Source: a virus. From it: a stretch of 64,000 nucleotides of DNA. The stretch lies in IMG/VR virus record IMGVR_UViG_3300025411_000008, positions 1 through 64,000 of that record; one strand, 5' to 3'. A program made the translations under genes and the position numbers. The notes beneath the pieces were generated by a model, which was given only the letters and a program-made list of their open reading frames with translations, did no database searches and was not told where the DNA came from. Shown one piece after another: positions 49,078 through 57,846 of the stretch; position 1 is the first letter of the stretch; each line of letters opens with the position of its first letter.

Positions 49078-51533
49078 TATTTAGTTGGCTGTCTATTGGG
49101 GTTTACTGCACCATTATTAAATCCTGCGGTGCCTTGTTTTGTTGATGCTGTAAGAATGCCTGCGAAAGAAGGGTGGATACCAACAGTAACTTGAACTTGC
49201 TGTGGAGTGGGGTTGGTGGGCGTGGGCACGCCTGGCATTGAATAGCCCGGAGATGATGATGAGTACCCTGGTATGCGATATGGTGTGGTGGGCGTTTGGC
49301 CTGGTATTGAATATTGATACTGTGGCAATTTACCACTGTTTATTTGGTTTACTGCTGCTTCTGCTTGTTGATAAGCTTTTAAGTTTGCAGGTGTTGGACT
49401 GGCAACGTAAGTATTATAAGCTGTCGTTGCTTGAGAATTGGCTGCGTTTGCTTGGTTTTGAGCAAATGCGTTAACTCCGCCACCCATGTAAGCAAGAGCT
49501 CTGGCTGATGCTCCTCCAGCACCAGCGGAGTTTTTATTAATTGCTGCGGCTAAGGCTGTGGGGGTAGCAGCAGCTGATCCAGTACCAGCTTTATTAAATA
49601 TTTGTTGCCGTTTGACGATATTCCAAGCCCAGTCAGCAGCTTTTTGCAATGATGAAGCAGCAGTTTGATAACCAGTTGCGCCTGATGAAACAAGGCTTTG
49701 TAAGATAAGCTGAAGAACAACGATGCTATCTTGATTCTTGTTTAAGAAGTCGTTCTCATCCTTATATGTTGATTGGATGTCGATTCCAGCCCAACTTAGA
49801 ATTTGTTCTTGTGATGCATTAGTTGCTGTGGCAATTGATGACTTGGACATGTTTCTCATTGCCCCGAACAAGCCCGTATAACTTACACCAAGCTGTTGAG
49901 ACAGAAGAGCATTGTTAATCATGGAACCCATACCTTCGGTTCCTGTAAATCCTGCTGCCTGTGCTACAAGGTCACCAGCACCAAACTGAGCTGCATTAAC
50001 ACCCAGTTGTGCTGATGTTGCAGAACTCGTTCCCATGCCAGCATAACTAGTCATGCCCTGTAGATAAGATTGGTTACCATAGGTAGTACTTGTCGTAGTG
50101 TTATTTTCAAGGTTACGAACTGCACCGAAAGCACTGGCGTTATCATTAAGGCTTACGCCAGCGCCCAACCCTGCTCCAAGAATTCCTTGAGCCTGTTGTG
50201 CAGAAAGACCATATTGTGTTTGGAACTGGATACCCTTATTCACATAGTTATTAAGGGCGCCACCCTTCAAACCAAGTTCAGATCCATAAACCTGGTTCTG
50301 CATAACATCTTGCATGCTATAAAATGGGTTTAAGTTAAAGTCAGACTTAAGGAAAGCACTGATTCCCTGGCCAATGCTACGACCATAGTCAACCTGACCT
50401 GTTACACCACCCATGGCTTGACCCATTGCAGTGTACTGACGTGCTGTATTTGCAACGTCAGATAAGCCACCATATATTTGCCCTGCTACGTTGGCATAAC
50501 CTGAGAACTTTGTAAATCCTTCTACGAGCTTGCTGCTAAAGACCTTAGCAACGGCGTTGGCTGTCTTAAGGGCTGTTGTCTCAGGTCCTTCTTGGATACC
50601 ACCGACTCTGGTATATGTATCTGGACCAGTTTGTACAGTATTAGAGCGTTGTGATTGCTTAATGCTTTTTAGGTCTACGCCAAGACCTCCAAGCGCAGAT
50701 TGTACTCTTCCACCAATGCCTTTGCCAAGGCCAAATGGGAGTGCGTCAGATACTCTGGAAATCTGGTCCATCATATCTGTATAGGCGTATTCAGCTGCTC
50801 TACCTTCGCTACCAGGTGCCATGATCTTGCCTAGTCTTGCATTGGCATAAGGGTATTGCTTAAGCTGAGAACGAATTAAATTCTGAGCAGATGTAACAGG
50901 TGTTTTTCTAACGTATGCTCTTCGGCCTCGTTGACTAACGCGTCCTGTTAAAGAATCAGTATTAACTGATCTAGTCTCTTCTTCATCGTCTTCATCGTCA
51001 AAACCGCGACCACTGGCGCCACCGCCACCGCCACCACCACCGCCTCCAGACCTTTTCAAGAAACGGCTATAGATGCCACGACGCTCATTCTCGTAAGAGT
51101 TGGTAAAGTCGGGGCTAGCAGTAGATGGGTAAACACCACCTCCACCGCCTCCTCCACCACCGCCTCCTCCACCACCGATGCCAAGCATGCCAAGGACATT
51201 GCTCATGTTGCCGCCAAGGCCCTTGACACTATTCATCATCTCGTTTAGAGCATTGATGTTATTAGAGAAGTTGCTCTGGTTAGATTGCACCAGGCTTTGG
51301 ATAGTCTGGAGAACAGTATCCATCTTGCTCAGCACTTCGAGGTTCTGGTCGAAGTACTTACGCATAGTATCAGCACGCTCACTAATACCAGATACGCCCT
51401 CTTCGATAGCGCCGATGTCAGCTCTGATCTGCTTTGTTAAAGCACCGAGCTGGTAGAAACCCTGTACTGCAGGGCCTGTATTACTGGAGACATCAATATT
51501 TAGGTTATACGAGCTTTCATTGTCGTTAGCCAT
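49077..51533 (-). CDS. Tape measure protein
   Basis: An 818-residue protein; the ATG at 51533 overlaps the chaperone frame by 8 bases, favouring it over the ORF start at 51545. N-terminal helices (GALTKQIRADIGAIEEGVSG, NLEVLSKMDTVLQTIQSL) are followed by two poly-Gly tracts of about 14 and 10 Gly, then a long helical and Gly/Ala/Gln-rich body (ALGGLGVDLKSIKQSQ, LGLKGGALNNYVNKGIQFQT) and a Pro/Thr-rich end. Its length sets the tail length (roughly 0.15 nm per residue would give about 120 nm). Position after the frameshifted chaperone pair fits the usual order. Confidence 0.82.
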   Translation of the reverse strand: MANDNESSYNLNIDVSSNTGPAVQGFYQLGALTKQIRADIGAIEEGVSGISERADTMRKYFDQNLEVLSKMDTVLQTIQSLVQSNQSNFSNNINALNEMMNSVKGLGGNMSNVLGMLGIGGGGGGGGGGGGGGVYPSTASPDFTNSYENERRGIYSRFLKRSGGGGGGGGGGASGRGFDDEDDEEETRSVNTDSLTGRVSQRGRRAYVRKTPVTSAQNLIRSQLKQYPYANARLGKIMAPGSEGRAAEYAYTDMMDQISRVSDALPFGLGKGIGGRVQSALGGLGVDLKSIKQSQRSNTVQTGPDTYTRVGGIQEGPETTALKTANAVAKVFSSKLVEGFTKFSGYANVAGQIYGGLSDVANTARQYTAMGQAMGGVTGQVDYGRSIGQGISAFLKSDFNLNPFYSMQDVMQNQVYGSELGLKGGALNNYVNKGIQFQTQYGLSAQQAQGILGAGLGAGVSLNDNASAFGAVRNLENNTTTSTTYGNQSYLQGMTSYAGMGTSSATSAQLGVNAAQFGAGDLVAQAAGFTGTEGMGSMINNALLSQQLGVSYTGLFGAMRNMSKSSIATATNASQEQILSWAGIDIQSTYKDENDFLNKNQDSIVVLQLILQSLVSSGATGYQTAASSLQKAADWAWNIVKRQQIFNKAGTGSAAATPTALAAAINKNSAGAGGASARALAYMGGGVNAFAQNQANAANSQATTAYNTYVASPTPANLKAYQQAEAAVNQINSGKLPQYQYSIPGQTPTTPYRIPGYSSSSPGYSMPGVPTPTNPTPQQVQVTVGIHPSFAGILTASTKQGTAGFNNGAVNPNRQPTK

Positions 51534-52439
51534 TTTCGTCTCCAATCTTATCTATATCTATATTGGCAAATGGGTTGATTAAACTCATTTGCTTAACAAA
51601 TTCCTCATCAGCAGATCTGTCTGGGCTAGCATTAGCACTCTTGTGGATCTCAGCGAACATCTGTTCCACTACTCTTGCTTCTTCAGTTGAAGTGGGAGCT
51701 GACCAAACGACTTCGTTTTCTTCGTTTTCTTCCTTGTGCTTCATGTAGCTCTTGTATAGCTCTGGGTTAGAAACAAACATTGATTGCTCAAAATGTATTT
51801 CTTCAAGCTCATTATCATATTTGCGTTTGCGAAGCTTAACGGAGGCAAGCAAGCATTGCTGTAAGAAATTGAGATCTGTGTTGGCAAAGATACCAACCGA
51901 GTGAGCGTATTCGCTCTTCTCAATTACGTACGGGTCTACTTCCCATCTTTTGGGGTATCCGTTTCCTCTTGCGTCTTCTCAAAGATCTCAAAAGGTACTA
52001 CAGGTTCAATGATGCCGAGCTCTTGGAGCACGAGGACCACACGATTCTCGAGGATTTCAATCTCTTCGTAAAGGATATCAATCACTGTGTCATACCAGTT
52101 TTGAGAGACGTAGTCATACTTTTGCTTAATAACATTCAGGCTCTTATTACCTGGGATAAGCTCTTTGCCATCTACACTGATTAGACCGGCTGCAACAACA
52201 GCTGCCTTGTACGAACGGCCATAGCCAATTGTATCAAGGAAAGGCTTGGTGAGTAGGCTGATTTCTAACTTGTCATTTACTGTTAGTGTACGAACCACAA
52301 ACTTGTGGAAGGGAATTCGAGTGACTTCTCTCTTAAGCTGACCTAAGAAGAGAAGCCCCTCGAATTCGTCCTTCCACTCGTCGGGGAAAGTATTCATATT
52401 GTTGGCCGGGTTAAAGCCTTCATTGTTGATGGTTGTCAT
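51526..52439 (-). CDS. Tail assembly chaperone, -1 frameshift fusion
   Basis: The frame continues from the 167-residue chaperone by a -1 shift at C-CCA-AAA (51954-51948). After the slip the reading RWEVDPYVIEKSEYAHSVGI and onwards stays open to 51526, through the ORF that otherwise would start with TTG at 51852. The fused protein has 304 residues. Tail assembly chaperones with such a shift, encoded just before the tape measure gene, are a hallmark of tailed phages (lambda G/GT type). The extension is helical and charged and would bind the tape measure. Only the shift itself is inferred; both frames are plain in sequence. Confidence 0.8.
51936..52439 (-). CDS. Tail assembly chaperone (unshifted product)
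   Basis: A 167-residue helical protein starting at ATG 52439, with AAAGGTAAT upstream (a longer frame to 52478 exists without a good ribosome site). DEFEGLLFLGQLKREVTRI, then SYKAAVVAAGLISVDG, LYEEIEILENRVVLVLQELG. It stops at TAG 51938-51936, shortly after the slippery sequence at 51954-51948. It likely binds tape measure during assembly, in a set ratio with the fusion form. Confidence 0.75.
   Translation of the reverse strand: MTTINNEGFNPANNMNTFPDEWKDEFEGLLFLGQLKREVTRIPFHKFVVRTLTVNDKLEISLLTKPFLDTIGYGRSYKAAVVAAGLISVDGKELIPGNKSLNVIKQKYDYVSQNWYDTVIDILYEEIEILENRVVLVLQELGIIEPVVPFEIFEKTQEETDTPKDGK
51948..51954 (-). promoter_or_regulatory. Slippery heptamer for -1 frameshift
   Basis: C CCA AAA in the reading frame of the upstream gene, fitting X-XXY-YYZ, with a stop 10 bases after it in the zero frame and a long open -1 frame. 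The neighbourhood is the tail chaperone gene just before the tape measure, the classical place for this event. Confidence 0.8.
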
Positions 52440-52494
52440 ATTACCTTTGGGTCTAGGGCTACGTTCATAGCCTACCATTTAGTAGACTAAATTA

Positions 52495-53484
52495 CTAGTT
52501 CTTGTTCAAGAAACGGTTGTAAGGCTTCTTAACACGGCGGCTACGGAGCTCAACCTGTGCAAAGAACTGACCATTAGTACCCGTACCGGAAGCAGGTACC
52601 GTAAGAACCGTACCAGCAATGTTGTTAGCCAGAGCAGAACCAGTTACGATACCACCGCTGACAGACGTTGTGGTCGAAGCAGGAGCAGCCAAGTAACCAA
52701 TGTTGCTTGTACCGCTAACACCTACAGCCGTACCTACAGCCGTACCAGAAGCAACGGCAACTGAGGGGTGGATACCTTCGGTCTGAATGAAGCCAAAGTA
52801 ACCAGCTGGGATGCTAACCAGTGGAACACCAGCGAATGCACCTTGCTTGGTACCAACCGTAGTAACCAGACCATTTACACCGCTGAGGCTGGTGTTGGCA
52901 CTGATAACATACGATGTACCCTGACCATCTTGGCGAACCTGGTAAGTAACACCAGAAGCGGTCGAGATGTAACGGTTGGTCTCATCGAACCAAACAGTAG
53001 CCCAACCACCAGAGATGGTTGAAGTAGTACCGTTGTAAGCAAGCGTGTAACGAGCGCCATCTGGGCCAGTCAACGAGTAGTTAGCAGAAGAACCAGAGAG
53101 TGTCGACTGAGGTGTACCGATACCGGCACCAGCACCAGCAGCACCACCAGCAGAAGCACCCTGGGCACCAAAGCCAGCAATGCTGAACGAGGTCAGTGAC
53201 TGACTGGTTGTGCCAAGGAGGCCCAAGAAGCTTACGCCACTTGCAACAGCCTGCTGGTTAAGGCCAGCCTGCGATTGTGCGATAAGGTAGCCACCACTTG
53301 CAGTGGTAAGGTCGGTGTTCACGGTGACAACCTTGATCACGTTCTGACGAGCACCGAGGCTGATCTTTGAGAACGTGTCGGCATCTACAACGTATTGAAC
53401 GCCTTGCACCATCTTGCGGTGATCAGGAAGAATGGCTTGGCCAACTCCTGCTTGAAGCTGAATAACGTATGAACGTACAGACAT
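52495..53484 (-). CDS. Virion structural protein
   Basis: A 329-residue Gly/Ala/Ser/Thr-rich beta protein with one Met-poor, low-charge core. SVRSYVIQLQAGVGQAILPD opens it; the middle is a Gly/Ala linker (GAQGASAGGAAGAGAGIG); the end (GFIQTEGIHPSVAVASGTAV, TVPASGTGTNGQFFAQVEL) resembles the small beta-barrel decoration proteins (DUF2190-like). It lies between tube and chaperone genes. A structural or decoration role is likely; exact place is uncertain. Strong Shine-Dalgarno (AAAAGGAATTAAAA) suggests high expression. Confidence 0.55.
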   Translation of the reverse strand: MSVRSYVIQLQAGVGQAILPDHRKMVQGVQYVVDADTFSKISLGARQNVIKVVTVNTDLTTASGGYLIAQSQAGLNQQAVASGVSFLGLLGTTSQSLTSFSIAGFGAQGASAGGAAGAGAGIGTPQSTLSGSSANYSLTGPDGARYTLAYNGTTSTISGGWATVWFDETNRYISTASGVTYQVRQDGQGTSYVISANTSLSGVNGLVTTVGTKQGAFAGVPLVSIPAGYFGFIQTEGIHPSVAVASGTAVGTAVGVSGTSNIGYLAAPASTTTSVSGGIVTGSALANNIAGTVLTVPASGTGTNGQFFAQVELRSRRVKKPYNRFLNKN

Positions 53485-53502
53485 TTTTAATTCCTTTTCT
53501 TA

Positions 53503-54024
53503 TTAGATAATTGCGTTGTTGTAGTTAGAGTAGACAGAAGGCACAAACGCAATTGGCGACTCTGTTCTCTGACGGTACATGATTGTCATCGTCTTAGGGA
53601 TTGTCATGGTACCAATCTGGATCGTTTCATCGATCTGTGCATTGGTAATGACGCATCCGTGGTAAACGATCGAACGTTGTGTACCGTCCGGCTTCGTGAT
53701 GACCTTGATGCATTGAACTTCACCTTGCTGCAGCTGAGCCTTGAAAACATCAAGGAGGTCAGCAGCTGTGGTAAAGTTCGATCCGAGCTGGGCCCAGACT
53801 TCTGAGTTCCACTGTTCAAGGAACGTGACTTCAAGAGTACCGGCCTCCAACGCAGCAGGCAGTGCAATCTCAATTGGGTACGCAGCATCAAGTGGCTGAA
53901 TAGGCACTGGCTGATTAACAGGCTGTGGTCCACGTTCAGCAATCATCTGTGCGTAAATGAGCACAGAACCATTGTAAGTAAAAGCTGTATAATGCCCACC
54001 TACACGAAATTTTGAATTAGCCAT
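53503..54024 (-). CDS. Tail tube protein
   Basis: A 173-residue protein right after the sheath gene, as usual for tubes of contractile tails. FRVGGHYTAFTYNGSVLIYA, then PIEIALPAALEAGTLEVTFLE, EVQCIKVITKPDGTQRSIVYH and IQIGTMTIPKTMTIMY give the simple beta fold of tube proteins (T4 gp19-like). It polymerises inside the sheath to form the DNA conduit. Confidence 0.75.
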   Translation of the reverse strand: MANSKFRVGGHYTAFTYNGSVLIYAQMIAERGPQPVNQPVPIQPLDAAYPIEIALPAALEAGTLEVTFLEQWNSEVWAQLGSNFTTAADLLDVFKAQLQQGEVQCIKVITKPDGTQRSIVYHGCVITNAQIDETIQIGTMTIPKTMTIMYRQRTESPIAFVPSVYSNYNNAII

Positions 54025-54037
54025 AAGTTAATTACTC

Positions 54038-55858
54038 CTAGTAAACTACGGTGTTGGTCTGTGAATTAGTAGCGATAACTGAACCAGTCTGAGTGTTGAG
54101 ACTCAGAGTTGCCTGGATGTAGTTGATCGGGTACGTAGGCGAGTACTGGAACGTGATGTTAATCGTCGTAGGTGTACTCGGGTTGATGGAGAATGACAGG
54201 TTCTGGTAGCTCTGAATCAAGCCATTGTTAACTGCATAAACCAATTGCCCCTGTACTGCACCAAGAGCTGCAGCAGTTGTCGTAGCAGTCAGAGGTCCAC
54301 CAATAAGCGACGTGTTCTGGAGGGCAACTCTAATTTGGTTAGCCAGAACGTCACCGATAGCATTCAGCGAAATTTCCTGTGTCAACCAGTTGCTTACGTT
54401 CGTTGTAAGACCTTGGAGGATCCAGAAGTTACCGTCACGACGCTGGTAAACAGTAGTAATACCGTAAGGCAGGTAGTTGTACTGAGCGTCAGACAAGCTG
54501 ATTTGGTTAGGAACATAGTTGAAGCCAGCAACCGTCTTATTAGTAATTGGCGTGGCAACGTTAGTTTGACCGACGTATACACCAGCAATAGCAGCAGCCA
54601 GGTAGTAACCAGGAATATTGAAGTTAACGTTGTTAAGGCCAGTCGATGTGCTCAAACCTGGGTTGAAGTTGATCGATGCTGGGAACACGACTGATGTTCT
54701 CACACCAGCATTAGTCGCACCAATACCGCTTGCGAAGGCTTGCATCTGGCTTGTAGTCACTTGGTTGGAAGTACCATCGATACCAAGGAAAGCTCTCTGG
54801 TAGTTACCAGCAGCTGCTTGAGTCGTAAGGTAATTCGTAACAGATGCAGCTACGGTGTTCGTACCGTAAGGAATTACCTGACCATATGTATTACCGCTTG
54901 TATAAACGTTACCGTACAGAGGTACGACCACATCAATGTTGTTAAGAGCGGCAGCGTAAATGGGGTTAGAACCAGTGGTGCCAGACCCAACAGAGAACGT
55001 GTTGTTCCAGTCACCAACCGTTGCAGCACCAGAGCCGGAAGTGGCAAGACGAGCAACTGGAAGAATGGTTACAGTGTTTGCACCATTCATGAAAGCCATT
55101 TGCGCACCAAGCAGAGCTGGGTTGGTAATGGTTGTTCCACTAACTGTAGCACCAATTACAGAAGCAGCTTGTGTGTACTCGTAGAAAGTACCGTAAGCGC
55201 CCCAGTTGTGACCATATGTGATCTGCACAAGACCACTAGGGATAAGGTTCTGTACGGCTGTACCGGAGTAAGTAGATGTGTTTCCAACCCCGCTCAACGT
55301 AGTATTGTTAACATAGAAAGCAGAGAGCGAAGCAGAAGCAACGGTGTATGTACCGTTAAAACCGCTCGATGTACCAGTGAAACCTGTAATGTTTACGCTA
55401 GAGCCACCACTAATGGTGTTTGTACCAGACGTAGTGAAGATCCACTGAGTACCATTACCCGAAGCACCAGTGAAGTTGGTAAGAGCAGTGGTTCCGCTCG
55501 TAGTCAGGTAAGAGAAGGCGCCAAAGCCACCTGAAGCAGTGGGTGCGTTTGCAATGGTAAAGCTAGTACCATAAGAACCTGTAACGGTTACACCGAGGCT
55601 GTTTGTCCAAGTTACTGTGTAACCAGAGTTAGCTGTGTAGGTACCATTGTAGCTTGTATTGACCATTGGAATGGTGAGCTGACCAACGTTGATACCACTA
55701 ATAGCTGCTACGTTACTGAACGTGTCAGTCTGTGTACCGGCGAGAGGGTTGTCAGCGATGATGGCGATGTTAAGAGACGTAGGGTTAACTGCTGTTAAAG
55801 CTTGGCTCGTCGTTTGTGTGACGTAAACCCCAGGAATCTGGTAGTTGGAAATGGGCAT
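54038..55858 (-). CDS. Contractile tail sheath protein
   Basis: A 606-residue sheath protein. It begins MPISNYQIPGVYVTQTTSQA, the IPGVYV start found in sheath proteins. Near the C-terminus, FNYVPNQISLSDAQYNYLPY, GITTVYQRRDGNFWILQGLT and TQEISLNAIGDVLANQIRVA, then a beta end (INITFQYSPTYPINYIQATL), are the conserved sheath polymer core. Middle residues (80-220) form an added beta-rich domain. It marks the phage as a myovirus and drives DNA injection by contraction. Confidence 0.9.
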   Translation of the reverse strand: MPISNYQIPGVYVTQTTSQALTAVNPTSLNIAIIADNPLAGTQTDTFSNVAAISGINVGQLTIPMVNTSYNGTYTANSGYTVTWTNSLGVTVTGSYGTSFTIANAPTASGGFGAFSYLTTSGTTALTNFTGASGNGTQWIFTTSGTNTISGGSSVNITGFTGTSSGFNGTYTVASASLSAFYVNNTTLSGVGNTSTYSGTAVQNLIPSGLVQITYGHNWGAYGTFYEYTQAASVIGATVSGTTITNPALLGAQMAFMNGANTVTILPVARLATSGSGAATVGDWNNTFSVGSGTTGSNPIYAAALNNIDVVVPLYGNVYTSGNTYGQVIPYGTNTVAASVTNYLTTQAAAGNYQRAFLGIDGTSNQVTTSQMQAFASGIGATNAGVRTSVVFPASINFNPGLSTSTGLNNVNFNIPGYYLAAAIAGVYVGQTNVATPITNKTVAGFNYVPNQISLSDAQYNYLPYGITTVYQRRDGNFWILQGLTTNVSNWLTQEISLNAIGDVLANQIRVALQNTSLIGGPLTATTTAAALGAVQGQLVYAVNNGLIQSYQNLSFSINPSTPTTINITFQYSPTYPINYIQATLSLNTQTGSVIATNSQTNTVVY

Positions 55859-55919
55859 ACATTCTCCTTCAATGCCTTATGCAAATTGTTTGTGGTTTTA
55901 CAGTGTTACTTTGATAGAA

Positions 55920-56585
55920 TTATTGGGTAAATGGCTTGCCGGGAGCTGTATAGATATTTGGTACTTCTGTTCCAGTAGCAGTAATTTTTGTAATCTGTGG
56001 GTAAATAACCTGGTACTGTGGCTCATAGAAGTCACCAATACATGCCACTCTGATGCTGGCTTCATAAGTTAATTCTTCTGGGCTCCATGGAGTTCCTGCG
56101 CTAACGCTGTCCCCCAACGGGGTAAGCGTATCTAATCTAAGCGTCATACCAACAAGATTGCTATTAGCAATACTTTGAGTGAAAGCCACACTGGCTGGGC
56201 TAATCATATCCATAAGAATGAGGTTTGTTACGCTGTCGTACAAACGATCCCGTTCTTCAGAGTGCATTGCCATGATCTGAAGGTCGATATTGCCTTCAAA
56301 GTAGCCTTCTCTAATGGTGTTGGTGCCTGAGTAAGTGGTGCCACTGATGGTAATACCGCCTGATGAAACAGAATAAATGTTAGGGTTGATACCTGACCAT
56401 TGGACTTTGCTTGGTCTGAACTGAACAAAGATGGCAGGCCACTGAACAGGCTCGAGTGGGTACTCAATAGTGATACTGTTTGGCGTTAAGTCAAGGCTAG
56501 TGTTGCTAGGGGTGCCTGAATTGAGCGTGTTGAATCCTGCTTCTAGTGCTTCAACTATTGCTGTTTTTACGGCTGTTACAAACAT
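55920..56585 (-). CDS. Tail terminator/completion-like protein
   Basis: A 221-residue protein between head-tail proteins and the sheath. MFVTAVKTAIVEALEAGFNT, then TPNSITIEYPLEPVQWPAIF, EGNIDLQIMAMHSEERDRLY, and ELTYEASIRVACIGDFYEP give the alpha-beta layout of tail-terminator proteins that cap the tube (gp15/gpU-like). The call is by pattern and place. Confidence 0.55.
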   Translation of the reverse strand: MFVTAVKTAIVEALEAGFNTLNSGTPSNTSLDLTPNSITIEYPLEPVQWPAIFVQFRPSKVQWSGINPNIYSVSSGGITISGTTYSGTNTIREGYFEGNIDLQIMAMHSEERDRLYDSVTNLILMDMISPASVAFTQSIANSNLVGMTLRLDTLTPLGDSVSAGTPWSPEELTYEASIRVACIGDFYEPQYQVIYPQITKITATGTEVPNIYTAPGKPFTQ

Positions 56586-56593
56586 TATGTCTC

Positions 56594-57112
56594 CTAGACA
56601 GATGGTCTTCCGTAGAAGACTTCACTGACATCGTCTTTTTCATTGGTCTTAAGTAGCATTTGCACTACATCTTCTGCTCTAGCGCCCTTCTTCCATTCAT
56701 CGACACTCATCTGAATGGCTTTCTGCAAGAATGCTGTACCAGGCTTGCCTGGGTAATACCATGCAGGCAAAGCAGACTGAATGCTTCCGTCTCTTGATGC
56801 ACGTGTGATGATAGGGATTTGACCAATCTTGTTGGCTGAAGCTCTTCTAAAAGCCATTGTTCCGTCTGAGTTGCGGATGGGGATAACACGACCAGCAACG
56901 TCAACCATTGCGTGCGCTTTAATACCCTTGTCAAGATCAAGTAGATAAGCAAACTTATCCGGCACTTCCAGCCCAACAATACCAGGTTGAGAATAAGGGA
57001 TAAGGCTATTTAAACCTTTACCAGTCTTCCTTGGTCCAATGATTTGAGCGATCTGGACAGCACGACGGGAGAGCTGTTGCGTTAACTCTTCTGGTGCTGG
57101 GATCATGCTCAT
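56594..57112 (-). CDS. HK97 gp10-like head-tail/neck protein
   Basis: A 172-residue protein. AVQIAQIIGPRKTGKGLNSL, then FAYLLDLDKGIKAHAMVDVA, PALPAWYYPGKPGTAFLQKA, MSVDEWKKGARAE are the pattern of gp10-like neck proteins found between head and tail genes (a N-terminal helix, a beta sheet with YLLDLDKG, and a C-terminal helix). It overlaps its upstream gene by ATGA. Its role is in head-tail joining. Confidence 0.55.
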   Translation of the reverse strand: MSMIPAPEELTQQLSRRAVQIAQIIGPRKTGKGLNSLIPYSQPGIVGLEVPDKFAYLLDLDKGIKAHAMVDVAGRVIPIRNSDGTMAFRRASANKIGQIPIITRASRDGSIQSALPAWYYPGKPGTAFLQKAIQMSVDEWKKGARAEDVVQMLLKTNEKDDVSEVFYGRPSV

Positions 57113-57846
57113 AGAACAGGTACGTTATAGTAAGGGTGTCCTGGCCATACATTCTCGAGGACTGTCTGCTGGTTAACGATGATTGTCGTGTTGCTAAATG
57201 GTTGGGTGGTACCAACACGATATGGGTATTGTGCGCTGGGCCCAGGACCAGTTCTGATGGTTTGCGGGCTTACGTCTGCAACTTGGAAGCGTTCACTCGT
57301 AGAGGTAGGAACACCATTGTTCCAGCTTTCTACTCGTACCACTAGGTCACCAGTACGGATCTGAGGAAACCATGAAAACTGAACTCTTGGGTTCTGCTTC
57401 CAGAATTGACCAGTTGAGAGGCTCTTACGATCATCTTCTGTATCAGAAGCCAGCATATAAAGGTGATAGCAAGTAGGTTGGAAGCCACCTGAGAACGTAG
57501 TGCCATAACAGGTCGGGCAGTAGCTATTGCCAGTCTGTTTATAAACGTTGCTTACACGGTTTTGAATAGACGTGTAAGGATTAGATGGGTTAGGGCTGTC
57601 TTGGCATTCTTGGCAATAGCCTACGAGACCAGCTTCTGCGTCTTCAGCACGCCACAAAAGACGTACGATGCACTCTTCTCCGAACCATTGCAATGTCTCA
57701 TCGTGGAAACGTTGTTGGTTAACTTGAGTGAAAGCTTCCCGTTGTTTAACAACAAGCAAAGGGCTTTCAAGCTGTGTATTTAAGCCGCCGCTACCAGAAA
57801 CAACAGGACCTGGCTGTGGATTGATACCTGACACACTAGACCCCAC
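57109..57846 (-). CDS. Head-tail joining protein with zinc motif
   Basis: A 245-residue protein starting with GTG at 57846, inside the end of the homing endonuclease gene. QWFGEECIVRLLWRAEDAEA, VGYCQECQDSPN, then NSYCPTCYGTTFSGGFQPTC give four or five Cys for a zinc site, and VQFSWFPQIRTGDLVVRVES a beta core. This arrangement is like neck or stopper proteins of actinophages. The gene is on the downstream side of the homing endonuclease insertion. Confidence 0.55.
   Translation of the reverse strand: MGSSVSGINPQPGPVVSGSGGLNTQLESPLLVVKQREAFTQVNQQRFHDETLQWFGEECIVRLLWRAEDAEAGLVGYCQECQDSPNPSNPYTSIQNRVSNVYKQTGNSYCPTCYGTTFSGGFQPTCYHLYMLASDTEDDRKSLSTGQFWKQNPRVQFSWFPQIRTGDLVVRVESWNNGVPTSTSERFQVADVSPQTIRTGPGPSAQYPYRVGTTQPFSNTTIIVNQQTVLENVWPGHPYYNVPVL

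Noticed and set aside
51741-51923. 60-codon minus-strand frame next to the tail chaperones
   Set aside because: It is the third phase over the frameshift region; the -1 frame explains the coding there.
54740-55534. 264-codon open frame on the plus strand opposite the sheath gene
   Set aside because: It lies wholly opposite the sheath gene, has Ser/Arg/Thr/Cys-biased composition, and no ribosome site. It is a shadow of the sheath codon pattern.
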